A stretch of DNA of 17,320 nucleotides from Nitrosomonas eutropha (GTDB lineage Bacteria > Pseudomonadota > Gammaproteobacteria > Burkholderiales > Nitrosomonadaceae), in NCBI GenBank assembly GCA_014584635.1, contig JACTML010000061.1, forward strand, positions 1-17,320, given 5' to 3'. Positions 7,143-14,365 of this stretch are shown here, piece after piece (position 1 is the stretch's first letter; each line of letters opens with the position of its first letter). A program made the translations under genes and the position numbers. Below the pieces are notes generated by a model. It ran no database searches and was not told the DNA's origin. It worked only from the letters and a program-made list of their open reading frames with translations.

Positions 7143-8591
7143 ATGCCCTCACTCGCTTTCAAAAGAGTTACTGCCATCTGGGTCATTACGATATTAATAC
7201 CGTTCGTAATTGATATTTTGTTCGGAATCGCCATGCGGTTTAACCAGGGAGCGGATATCAAACTGTCGCCAATTGATTTTTATATGCTGATGACAACGCA
7301 TGGCATCACCATGATCGGCATCTGGGTAGCAGCCGGCATTGTGGGCGTCAACTATCTGCTTGCGCGTTACATAAAGGTATCCACCGCATTGAGCAGCTTT
7401 GCTCTTGCGCTCACCATTATTGCTGTTCTGATGATATGGGCCGCCATCCTGATCGGTAAATTTCATGCCGGTTGGACTTTTTTGTATCCATTACCGTTTT
7501 ATGTCGTTTGGGAAAAATGGGCAACACCGGTATTTTTAGGAGGATTACTGCTGTTATGCGTATCTTGGCTGATCTGGACAGTGGGTATCGTGCTGCAGAT
7601 TTTAAAAAAATATACGCTTTCACAGGCACTGGCGCTGCAGCATTTAGCCAAAAAAACGCCTTCTGTTGAAACCCCGCCCATCGTCCTGATCGCAACTGTT
7701 TCGCTGGCTGGCGTCATCGCCTGTTTGATTGCCGGCATCATCCTGCTGGTTTTGCTGTTTGCCGAATATTTTTCCAATGGCAGCTTCACCAACGATCCGT
7801 TACTGGCAAAAAATCTCACCTACTTTTTTGGTCATACACTGGCCAATGAATCACTTTATCTGGGACTGGCGGTTTTGTATGAATTGCTGCCGGAAGTCAG
7901 CGGGCGTCCCAAATTCAAAACCACCTGGTACGTTGCACTGGGCTGGAATACCGCGCTGATCTTCATTCTTTCGGCATTTTTCCATCATCTTTATATGGAT
8001 TTCGTGCAGCCGGTGGGGTTGCAGATATTCGGCCAGATTGCTTCTTACCTGGCCAGCATACCTTCTGTAGCAGTCACCATTATGAGTATTGCCGTGTTGC
8101 TGTATAAAAACAAAATACAGTGGAATCTGGTCAATATACTTTTTTATATTGGCGTGATGGGCTGGGTGATCGGCGGTATAGGCGCATTGATCGATGCAAC
8201 CATCTCCAACAACGTTATTTTGCACAATACGCTCTGGGTACCCGCCCATTTCCACACTTATAATGTCATGGGAAATGTGTTGTTCGGTCTGGCATTTTTC
8301 TGCTGGCTGGCCAGTGAATTTTCCGGCAGTAACATCAGCCGGCAATACGGCCTTAAGATGACCCTGTTAATGATTGGCGGCTTCGGCTTCGTACTGATGT
8401 TTTACCTGGCCGGCGCTTATTCTGTACCAAGAAGATTCTCCGAATATCCGCAAGAATTCACGTCAGCAGCCATGCTGGCTTCGGCAGGAGCCTGGTTTGC
8501 CTGTATTTATCTGGCGGTTATCTTATGGCTGCTGGTCGATATTATAAAAAAATGCGTGCAAATATTCTTTTCCCCCAGCTCAGCCAGATAA
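7143..8591 (+). CDS. norY: NorY: heme-copper catalytic subunit I of an sNOR-type nitric oxide reductase
   Basis: Polytopic inner-membrane catalytic subunit of 482 residues. The six histidines expected of heme-copper oxidases are visible: H53 (MTTHGITM, low-spin heme), H231 (FFGHTLANE, metal site), H281 and H282 (AFFHHLYMDF, metal site), and H369 and H371 (PAHFHTYNVMG, heme ligands). The oxygen-reductase HPEVY motif is absent from helix 6. The position of the cross-linked Tyr (His+4) is N235, followed by E236. Loss of that Tyr together with a CuA partner subunit favours NO rather than oxygen as substrate, as proposed for the sNOR family. No senC/sco copper-insertion gene follows directly; yghU does. 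norY probably depends on the norS promoter, with a gap of only seven bases. Confidence 0.87.
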   Translation: MPSLAFKRVTAIWVITILIPFVIDILFGIAMRFNQGADIKLSPIDFYMLMTTHGITMIGIWVAAGIVGVNYLLARYIKVSTALSSFALALTIIAVLMIWAAILIGKFHAGWTFLYPLPFYVVWEKWATPVFLGGLLLLCVSWLIWTVGIVLQILKKYTLSQALALQHLAKKTPSVETPPIVLIATVSLAGVIACLIAGIILLVLLFAEYFSNGSFTNDPLLAKNLTYFFGHTLANESLYLGLAVLYELLPEVSGRPKFKTTWYVALGWNTALIFILSAFFHHLYMDFVQPVGLQIFGQIASYLASIPSVAVTIMSIAVLLYKNKIQWNLVNILFYIGVMGWVIGGIGALIDATISNNVILHNTLWVPAHFHTYNVMGNVLFGLAFFCWLASEFSGSNISRQYGLKMTLLMIGGFGFVLMFYLAGAYSVPRRFSEYPQEFTSAAMLASAGAWFACIYLAVILWLLVDIIKKCVQIFFSPSSAR

Positions 8592-8602
8592 GGTGAAATA
8601 CA

Positions 8603-9454
8603 ATGACAAACACATATATTCCTCCTGCTGTCTGGACCTGGGATAAGGAATCAGGCGGCAAATTTGCCAACATTAACCGCCCTGTCTCTGGCGCCACGCA
8701 CAACCAGGAACTGCCGGTTGGCAAATATCCGCTGCAGTTGTACTCACAAAACACACCCAACGGTATCAAAGTGGCGATCATGCTCGAAGAATTGCTGGCG
8801 GCTGGCCATAGTGGTGCCGAATATGATGCCTGGCTGATTGAGATTGGCAAAGGCGATCAGTTTGGCAGTGGTTTTGTCGCGATTAATCCCAATTCCAAAA
8901 TTCCGGCGCTGGTGGATTACAGTGGTCACCAGCCGCAGCGTGTATTCGAATCGGGCGCCATTCTGATGTATCTGGCCGAGAAATTTTCCGCCTTTCTTCC
9001 AGCTACCGGTACAGCGCGTACAGAATGTTTGTCATGGCTGTTCTGGCAGGTTGGCTGTGCTCCATACCTGGGCGGTGGATTTGGTCATTTCTATGCCTAT
9101 GCGCCCGAAAAATGGGAATACCCCATCAACCGCTTTGCCATGGAAGCCAAACGCCAGCTTGACATACTCGACAAGCACCTGGCCATTCATCAATACATAG
9201 TGGGAGATAACTACACTATCGCCGATATGGCAATCTGGCCCTGGTATGGTTGCCTGGCGCTGGATGAGCTTTACCATAATGCCGGAACTTTTCTGTCAGT
9301 CAGCGACTATCGGCATCTGCAACGCTGGGCTCGGCAAATTAGCGAGCGCCCTGCCGTCAAGCGAGGACGATGTGTGAATGGTACCAGCGACTCCCCTTCT
9401 GCGTTACGCGAACGTCACGATGCATCCGATTTCGACAGACTGAATATCAGATAG
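8603..9454 (+). CDS. yghU: YghU-type (Nu-class) glutathione transferase / disulfide-bond reductase
   Basis: Cytoplasmic 283-residue protein with the long N-terminal extension of YghU, then a thioredoxin-like GST domain (about 43-130) and an all-helical C-terminal domain. Diagnostic stretches: LYSQNTPNGIKVAIMLEELL with T51 at the glutathione site, NPNSKIPAL, FESGAILMYLAEKF, GGGFGHFYAYAP, and a tail RERHDASDF that matches E. coli YghU closely. Characterised relatives bind two glutathione molecules and act as disulfide reductases with weak transferase activity. An AAGGTG ribosome site precedes ATG at 8603. The gene starts 11 bases after norY, so it is probably in the same transcript, suggesting (inference) a thiol-repair role beside an NO-handling enzyme. 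Confidence 0.95.
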   Translation: MTNTYIPPAVWTWDKESGGKFANINRPVSGATHNQELPVGKYPLQLYSQNTPNGIKVAIMLEELLAAGHSGAEYDAWLIEIGKGDQFGSGFVAINPNSKIPALVDYSGHQPQRVFESGAILMYLAEKFSAFLPATGTARTECLSWLFWQVGCAPYLGGGFGHFYAYAPEKWEYPINRFAMEAKRQLDILDKHLAIHQYIVGDNYTIADMAIWPWYGCLALDELYHNAGTFLSVSDYRHLQRWARQISERPAVKRGRCVNGTSDSPSALRERHDASDFDRLNIR

Positions 9455-9478
9455 CCACTGCCAGTACAGCCGTTTTTA

Positions 9479-10270
9479 TCAGTAGCTGACGCGCGCCACA
9501 CCGCGCGTACTGATGGATCTTTGTGCCGGATTACAGTAAACCTTAAGGCGCATGGCGCCAGCAAGTGATCCTGATACTGATTTCCGGGCGCACACGGCTA
9601 TATTACCCGCGCCTGCAGCATCAATTTCAACGCTGTCTGCCGTGAAATCTTTTGCTGTTACCTTACCCGCACCGGCCAAGTCCAACTTGAGCATATCTGC
9701 CTGCCCTTCGATATGCATGCTGCCAGCACCATTTTTTCTGACAGACAGGTTGTCAGGAAAATCACCATAAATATTCGTGCGGCCTGCTCCGGAAATTTTC
9801 AGTTTTTGCAGTGTGCTGCTTTCTATCATGACAGTGAGATCATCACTTTTTGAGTCTGTCTGGCGAATGATCAACCTTCCGGCGGATGAATCGACTTCAA
9901 TGGATTCCACGTAATTGCTGTCTCCGGAAATAGTGATTCTGTCTTCATCGCCGGTTTTTATCTCGGTATTGAATGCACCCGATAACATCAACGATGTATA
10001 CGGTTCAGGTGAATAGGATTTACTGATCACTGTGCCAGCCGGTGCTATCACGCTTTGCTTGTTATTACCTGCACAATTGACGCTTGAGTACGTAACGCTA
10101 TTGCCTGAACGGGAATAGGCGGATGCAGAACCGCCTTCAGAGCAGCTGACACTGATCGAGGTATCAGCAGCGCTTGCACTGATGCAGAGCGACAGCGCCA
10201 TTGATAGCGCTGCGCAACGGGGTATGCGCTTGAATATTGAATTATTTGTTTCCTGTTCCATTTTCTTCAT
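9479..10270 (-). CDS. Secreted DUF2807 (head-GIN type) beta-helical protein
   Basis: Predicted exported protein of 263 residues when started at ATG 10270 (MKKMEQ...), which has GGAG four bases upstream; an in-frame ATG at 10306 lies deeper in the permease gene and is less likely. The N terminus has a basic segment, the hydrophobic core ALSMALSLCISASAA and a plausible cleavage after ASA/A. A DUF2807 domain follows from about PEPYTSLMLSGAF, built of short beta-strand repeats with recurring G-A-G turns (SGAGRTNI, NGAGSMHI, AGAGKVTA, AGAGNIAV). The family is called a putative auto-transporter adhesin in databases, but its function is unknown. Four cysteines remain after cleavage. The start overlaps the end of the upstream permease by 29 bases, so translation is probably coupled. 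Confidence 0.85.
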   Translation of the reverse strand: MKKMEQETNNSIFKRIPRCAALSMALSLCISASAADTSISVSCSEGGSASAYSRSGNSVTYSSVNCAGNNKQSVIAPAGTVISKSYSPEPYTSLMLSGAFNTEIKTGDEDRITISGDSNYVESIEVDSSAGRLIIRQTDSKSDDLTVMIESSTLQKLKISGAGRTNIYGDFPDNLSVRKNGAGSMHIEGQADMLKLDLAGAGKVTAKDFTADSVEIDAAGAGNIAVCARKSVSGSLAGAMRLKVYCNPAQRSISTRGVARVSY

Positions 10271-11810
10271 CGCACTCCACTCCCACCAGGGAATGAATCG
10301 GCTCAATCAGGTTTTCTCCCCCAGAGGGAGTATCTATACCCAGCAGGACGTGGCTTTTTCGATAACCGTACAGAAAATAAAAAATCAGCCCGATTCCTGA
10401 CCAGATGGGAAATACCAGCTGCGCATCCAGTGGTAAGAACATAAAAAGAACCAGGCAACCGGCAATAGCAAGCGGCCCTACCAGCCAGATTGCGGGTGTT
10501 CTGAAGGGCCTTGTGCGATTTTTGTCCTTGATTCTGAGAATCATGACAGAAAGCGCCACCACCAGAAAGGCAAATAGTGTTCCGGAGTTGGAGATATTTG
10601 CCAGCTTTCCTACTGGCAGAAAGGCTGCTGACACGGTAACGATCAGCCCGGTGATCAGAGTCACGATATACGGCGTTTTGAAACGCGGATGAATTTTGCT
10701 CAATCCATCCGGCAGCAGACCGTCGCGTGACATCACGAAGAAAACACGTGTTTGTCCGAATAACATCATCAGGACAACTGAAGGGAGTGCCAGAAAAGCG
10801 GCCAGACCGATCAGGTTTCCAACTTTGACCCACCCGATTTCGCGCAGCACATGTGCCAGCGCTTCCTGTGAGCAAACCACCGGTTGCTGTCCTTGTGCGG
10901 CAAGCAATTTACACTGCTCCGCCATTTCCATGGAGCCGGGTACGAACCCCTCTCCCGCTGCATTGATTAATGGTTGCGCCCCCGCCGCTCCGACAACGCC
11001 AACAGATATCAGCAGATAGAATAATGTGCAAATCAGTAACGAACCCACCAGCGCAATGGGCAGACTGCGTTGCGGATCTTTTGTTTCTTCTGCTGCAGTT
11101 GAAACAGCATCAAAACCGACATAAGCAAAAAAAATGGAAGCTGCGGCAGCCACAACTCCCGATGTGCCCAGTGGCAAAAAGGGATGAAAGTGATCCATAT
11201 CAATCACCGGTAATGCGAGGACAGTAAAGGCTGTCAACGCAACAATCTTGACGGCAACCAGTACGGCATTGAACGTAGCACTCTCGCGCGTGCCAATAAT
11301 CAGCAGCCCGATTACCAGAAGGCAAATAACGACTGCCGGCAGGTTAATAATGCCTCCGGCATAAGGGCCATTTGCCAGCGCAAAAGGTATTTCCATGTCT
11401 AATGACGAATTATTCAGCAATCCGACAAAATAGCCGGACCAGCCTACCGCGACTGCCCCGGCAGCAACAGAATATTCCAGTATTAATGCCCAGCCAACCA
11501 TCCATGCGATTAATTCACCCAGCACAGCATAGGAATAGGTATAGGCAGACCCGGATACCGGCACCATGGAAGAAAGTTCGGAATAACACAATGCGGCGAC
11601 TGCGCAAACAAAGCCGGCAATCACAAAAGAAATCATCATGCCAGGACCGGCTTTTTGGGCAGCTTCAGCCGTTAATACGAAAATGCCGGTTCCTATGATC
11701 GCGCCAATTCCCAACAGCGTAAGCTGCCATACCCCCAGGGAACGATGCAGGCATTTTTTTTCGGCCGTGGCCATAATGGAGTCCAGCGATTTGACGCGCC
11801 AGAAAATCAT
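10242..11810 (-). CDS. APC-superfamily amino-acid permease, CAT (cationic amino-acid transporter) type
   Basis: Inner-membrane secondary transporter of 522 residues with about 12 or more membrane helices. The first helix carries the APC signature GIGAIIGTGIF (residues 34-44), and residues 227-251 contain FFAYVGFDAVSTAAEETKDP, typical of the YhdG/YfnA/CAT branch. Substrate cannot be read from sequence; the branch moves neutral or cationic amino acids. Between helices, around residues 275-315, there is an apparently enlarged loop with C300 and C313. The acidic tail (about 40 residues) is predicted to be cytoplasmic. GAGGAG eight bases before ATG 11810 supports the start. The downstream DUF2807 gene overlaps its last 29 bases. 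Confidence 0.93.
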   Translation of the reverse strand: MIFWRVKSLDSIMATAEKKCLHRSLGVWQLTLLGIGAIIGTGIFVLTAEAAQKAGPGMMISFVIAGFVCAVAALCYSELSSMVPVSGSAYTYSYAVLGELIAWMVGWALILEYSVAAGAVAVGWSGYFVGLLNNSSLDMEIPFALANGPYAGGIINLPAVVICLLVIGLLIIGTRESATFNAVLVAVKIVALTAFTVLALPVIDMDHFHPFLPLGTSGVVAAAASIFFAYVGFDAVSTAAEETKDPQRSLPIALVGSLLICTLFYLLISVGVVGAAGAQPLINAAGEGFVPGSMEMAEQCKLLAAQGQQPVVCSQEALAHVLREIGWVKVGNLIGLAAFLALPSVVLMMLFGQTRVFFVMSRDGLLPDGLSKIHPRFKTPYIVTLITGLIVTVSAAFLPVGKLANISNSGTLFAFLVVALSVMILRIKDKNRTRPFRTPAIWLVGPLAIAGCLVLFMFLPLDAQLVFPIWSGIGLIFYFLYGYRKSHVLLGIDTPSGGENLIEPIHSLVGVECDEENGTGNK

Positions 11811-11974
11811 AGGCTTTTCTCCTCAATAAAAACAAATGGTTATCGTAGTTGCAGATTGAGTGGAAAGTAGTTTACAGGAAATTTCCCGGCCGGGATTCCT
11901 CAATCCGGATTTAGGTTTCGCAAATTTCCACAGTTTTTGCACATTCGCTGCAATTTATTTACAAACTGACAGAC

Positions 11975-11980
11975 TATAGT
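11975..11980 (+). promoter_or_regulatory. Possible -10 element for the Spy/CpxP-like gene
   Basis: TATAGT lies at a fitting place upstream of the leader, but no good -35 sits 16-18 bases before it (aattta-like sequence only). Transcription from here would begin at about 11987, immediately at the leader hairpin. Weak evidence. Confidence 0.25.
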
Positions 11981-11987
11981 GATTACC

Positions 11988-12015
11988 AAGAGCAACGGGT
12001 ATTCCGCTCTTTTTT
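11988..12015 (+). terminator. Terminator-like hairpin with T tract in the leader of the Spy/CpxP-like gene
   Basis: AAGAGC (11988-11993) pairs with GCTCTT (12006-12011), with an extra inner GG/CC pair possible, followed directly by a run of T to 12015. It ends about 12 bases before the GGAGGA ribosome site of the next gene. It has the form of an intrinsic terminator but has no upstream gene on this strand, so it may be a leader attenuator, a 5'-end protective hairpin, or the end of a small RNA. Confidence 0.5.
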
Positions 12016-12039
12016 AAAAACCAATCTGGAGGATTTATC

Positions 12040-12402
12040 ATGAATGCAAACCTTATCGCTATTATTTTTGCCCTGGCGTTACCTTTGACAGCAGTGGCCA
12101 ACCCGGGAGAATGCAAAGGCGATCATGAGCATTTTCAGGCAAAAAAAATAGAACGGATGGATAAAGCACTATCACTGACCGATGATCAGAAATCCAGGCT
12201 TGAGGCGCTCTTTAAACAAAACGGAGAAAAGTTCAAGGCGTTACATGAAGAAACACAGTCTCAGCTAAAAACCATCCTGACACCGGAGCAATACACCAAG
12301 TTACAGGAAATGAAACAGCTCCGCCACGAACAATGGCGGGAAAAGCGTCAGAAAAAACAGCATGAGCACAATCATGAAAAATCTGATGCAACGCAGTCAT
12401 AA
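12040..12402 (+). CDS. Small Spy/CpxP-like periplasmic protein (LTxxQ family) with His-rich tail
   Basis: Predicted 120-residue periplasmic protein. The signal peptide MNANLIAIIFALALPLTAVA is probably cut before NPGEC. The mature part is highly helical and charged and carries two copies of the Spy/CpxP LTxxQ motif: LSLTDDQKSRLEAL and ILTPEQYTKLQEM. Relatives are envelope-stress chaperones or periplasmic sensors of misfolding or metals. The C terminus ends in a polar stretch with HEHNHE, which could bind metal (inference). GGAGGA seven bases before the ATG gives a strong start. No CpxR/A or zraSR-type sensor genes are adjacent. Function is assigned at family level only. Confidence 0.82.
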   Translation: MNANLIAIIFALALPLTAVANPGECKGDHEHFQAKKIERMDKALSLTDDQKSRLEALFKQNGEKFKALHEETQSQLKTILTPEQYTKLQEMKQLRHEQWREKRQKKQHEHNHEKSDATQS

Positions 12403-12431
12403 CAACGTATACCGATAGTCTGATTACCGCC

Positions 12432-12478
12432 AAACTGCCTGCAATGGTTCCCTCCTCTCTTGCCATTGCAGGCAGTTT
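12432..12478. terminator. Strong bidirectional terminator between convergent genes
   Basis: A perfect 16-base inverted repeat: AAACTGCCTGCAATGG (12432-12447) pairs with 12463-12478 across a 15-base loop. It sits between the Spy/CpxP-like gene (plus) and rdgC (minus), and its right arm overlaps the rdgC stop codon. The A/T-rich stem ends supply a short T run on both strands. Confidence 0.8.
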
Positions 12479-13361
12479 ATTCATCCGCCATTCCGCCCAG
12501 TGCGTGCATCAGCTCGGGTAATAATTGCCGCAATTCGCTGGTCATCAAAAAGAAATTACTGTCGAACTGTTCTGCAGCCGTTTCTGCCGGTTCACGATCA
12601 ATATCCAGTAAAGTCAGTCGTTTTAACTGCAGATTTTCATCCAGAATAAAGGAAATTTTATCCCGCCAGGTCATTGCCAGCCTGATGACTTCCTTGCCAG
12701 TTTGCACATGCCGGGTAATTTCCTGTGGATCGGGTGATTGCTGCACATAGCTCACCAAGGCTTTTTTATCATCACGGCTGCGGAACATACTGTCGTTATC
12801 AATCGAAAAAATGGAAGGCGGGCCTTCGCCTGACAGCCAGGTTGTCATGGATGCCGTTGGTGTTGATGCGACCTTGATACGTTTCAGCACAATGCCAGTA
12901 GATTTGATGAATACTTCAACCAGCATGTCTGCCTTGGCTGTGCTTGCGCCTTCGACAACAAACCAGCCATCTGCCGGATCAATCCACGCGTGATTCCGCT
13001 GCCGAACAGCAAACGCCCGCGATAGCAGCTCACGATAAGCTGTCTCCTTGATTTCCCTGATCTGTTTACGGCCGGGCGCATAACCTTGGCGTGCTTCCAT
13101 TTCTTGCGCACGCGCTTTGGTCAGCTGATTAACAACAGATGCAGGCAGCAGCTTTTTCTCCATACCCAGCGCGACCAGCATCTGCTGTCCATAACTGTAA
13201 ACCAGAGCAGTTTCCTCAATACCCGGAGAAACCCAGCCTTTGCTTTGTGCTTCCAACCCCAGACAGCCCTGTAAAGCCTGTCTTGTCAGAAAAACTTCCA
13301 GATCAGTCGCACTGACTGCTTCACCGGCAAGACGGTAAATCTGTAAATTTTTAAACCACAT
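12477..13361 (-). CDS. rdgC: RdgC, recombination-associated nucleoid protein
   Basis: A 294-residue protein close to the usual length of about 300. It opens with the family hallmark MWFKNLQIYRL and contains the characteristic GLEAQSKGWVSPG, GMEKKLLPASVVN, YAPGRKQIREIKE and ADGWFVVEGAS blocks. RdgC forms a ring-shaped dimer that binds double-stranded DNA without sequence preference and limits RecA action; it also has a role in pilin antigenic variation in Neisseria. ATG at 13361 has no obvious Shine-Dalgarno, but it fits the conserved N terminus exactly. It lies 47 bases downstream of the tRNA-Arg gene and might be read from the same transcript. Its 3' end forms part of the convergent terminator. 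Confidence 0.97.
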   Translation of the reverse strand: MWFKNLQIYRLAGEAVSATDLEVFLTRQALQGCLGLEAQSKGWVSPGIEETALVYSYGQQMLVALGMEKKLLPASVVNQLTKARAQEMEARQGYAPGRKQIREIKETAYRELLSRAFAVRQRNHAWIDPADGWFVVEGASTAKADMLVEVFIKSTGIVLKRIKVASTPTASMTTWLSGEGPPSIFSIDNDSMFRSRDDKKALVSYVQQSPDPQEITRHVQTGKEVIRLAMTWRDKISFILDENLQLKRLTLLDIDREPAETAAEQFDSNFFLMTSELRQLLPELMHALGGMADE

Positions 13362-13408
13362 GAATTTGCTATTGAAAGAAGGGGAATCTGCTCAAACAGT
13401 CTGATAAA

Positions 13409-13484
13409 TGGCGCCCTGGAGACGAATCGAACGTCCGACCTACCCCTTAGGAGGGGGTCGCTCTATCCCCTGAGCTACCAGGGC
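13409..13484 (-). tRNA. tRNA-Arg (anticodon CCT)
   Basis: On the minus strand the full cloverleaf reads as acceptor GCCCTGG/CCAGGGC, D stem GCTC/GAGC, anticodon stem ACCCC/GGGGT with loop CTCCTAA (anticodon CCT), T stem GGACG/CGTCT with loop TTCGATT, discriminator G and an encoded CCA end. The length is 76 bases including CCA. It decodes AGG. A TAAAAT box at 13494-13499 could be the -10 of its own promoter. It lies between bamD and rdgC, all on the same strand. Confidence 0.97.
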
Positions 13485-13557
13485 GGGGGGTGTATTTTAT
13501 GCCAAAATTCCGGGTGAATAAAATTGACTCATTATTTCAATACAATACAAGTTCAAT

Positions 13558-14364
13558 TTATTCCCATATTTTCCACCATGGCTTAGCTACCAATGAACCG
13601 GAATCTGTAAGATAAACGCTTTCCGGAAAATTCTTTTTGATGACTTTTTCCGTATCTGCGCGTAAATCGGTCATGCCCAGTTCCTCATAAGCGCTCGCCA
13701 TGATAAACAGCGCTTCTTCAGTTGCGGGCGTTTGCGGGTATTCTTCCAGTATATATTGGGCGCGCCTGATCGCTGCGATGTAAGCTTTTCGCTTCATGTA
13801 ATAACGGGCGACATGAATTTCACCTCTGGCCAGCGCATTGACAAGATAAGCCATGCGCTGCAACGCATCAGGCGTATATTTACTGTCCGGATAGCGTGTT
13901 ACCAGCGTTTTGAAACTTTCAAACGACTCCCTGGAAGCCTTTGCATCCCGCTCACTTAAATCCTGCCTGATGATGTTGGTGGTAATGTATCCCAATATTC
14001 CCTGGTCATCGTTAAAACTGGCCAGCCCCTTGATATAATAGGCGTAGTCAATATTATGGTGATGCGGGTACAGCTGAATAAACCGGTCCGCTGCTGCAAT
14101 GGCCGAGGCTTGCTCCTGATCCTTATAATAAGCATAGGCAATTTCCAGCTGCGCCTGTTGAGCGAATCGTCCGTAAGGATAACGGGCTTCCAGCGCTTCA
14201 AACAGCTTGATTGCGGCTGAATAGTTACCCTCACCCAGTTCATTTTTGGCTTCGATATAGAATTTACTCGCAGACCATTGGCTGTTATCAACCGTTTTCT
14301 CGGACAAAATACCGCATGCAGCCAGCAATACTACCAACCACCCTGCCAAAAATTGTCGCAACAT
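13558..14364 (-). CDS. bamD: BamD (ComL), outer-membrane assembly lipoprotein
   Basis: Essential lipoprotein of the BAM complex, working with BamA to insert beta-barrel proteins in the outer membrane. The 268-residue precursor has a lipoprotein signal with lipobox LAAC (C17 would be lipidated; next residue Gly). TPR-type helical repeats follow, with diagnostic stretches LFEALEARYPYGRFAQQAQLE, IQLYPHHHNIDYAYYIKGL, RDAKASRESFESF and RYPDSKYTPDA. Length and order are those of ordinary proteobacterial BamD. It is divergent from rluD, and the two ATG codons are one base apart, an arrangement that forces each leader into the other's coding sequence. Downstream on the same strand is tRNA-Arg with no clear terminator between. 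Confidence 0.97.
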   Translation of the reverse strand: MLRQFLAGWLVVLLAACGILSEKTVDNSQWSASKFYIEAKNELGEGNYSAAIKLFEALEARYPYGRFAQQAQLEIAYAYYKDQEQASAIAAADRFIQLYPHHHNIDYAYYIKGLASFNDDQGILGYITTNIIRQDLSERDAKASRESFESFKTLVTRYPDSKYTPDALQRMAYLVNALARGEIHVARYYMKRKAYIAAIRRAQYILEEYPQTPATEEALFIMASAYEELGMTDLRADTEKVIKKNFPESVYLTDSGSLVAKPWWKIWE

Positions 14365-14365
14365 A

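Noticed and set aside
10271..10306. A longer start for the DUF2807 protein at 10306
   Set aside because: The added residues spoil the signal peptide N terminus, and the ATG at 10270 has a better ribosome site.
11878..11901. GC-rich palindrome TCCCGGCCGGGA with flanking AGGAA/TTCCT as a terminator or operator
   Set aside because: It lies between two divergent promoters' expected positions but lacks a T tract, the flanks are out of register by three bases, and there is no independent support; left as a bare observation.
13409..13484. An integration site of a mobile element at the tRNA-Arg gene
   Set aside because: Both sides carry ordinary core genes (bamD, rdgC), with no integrase and no repeated tRNA 3' end visible.
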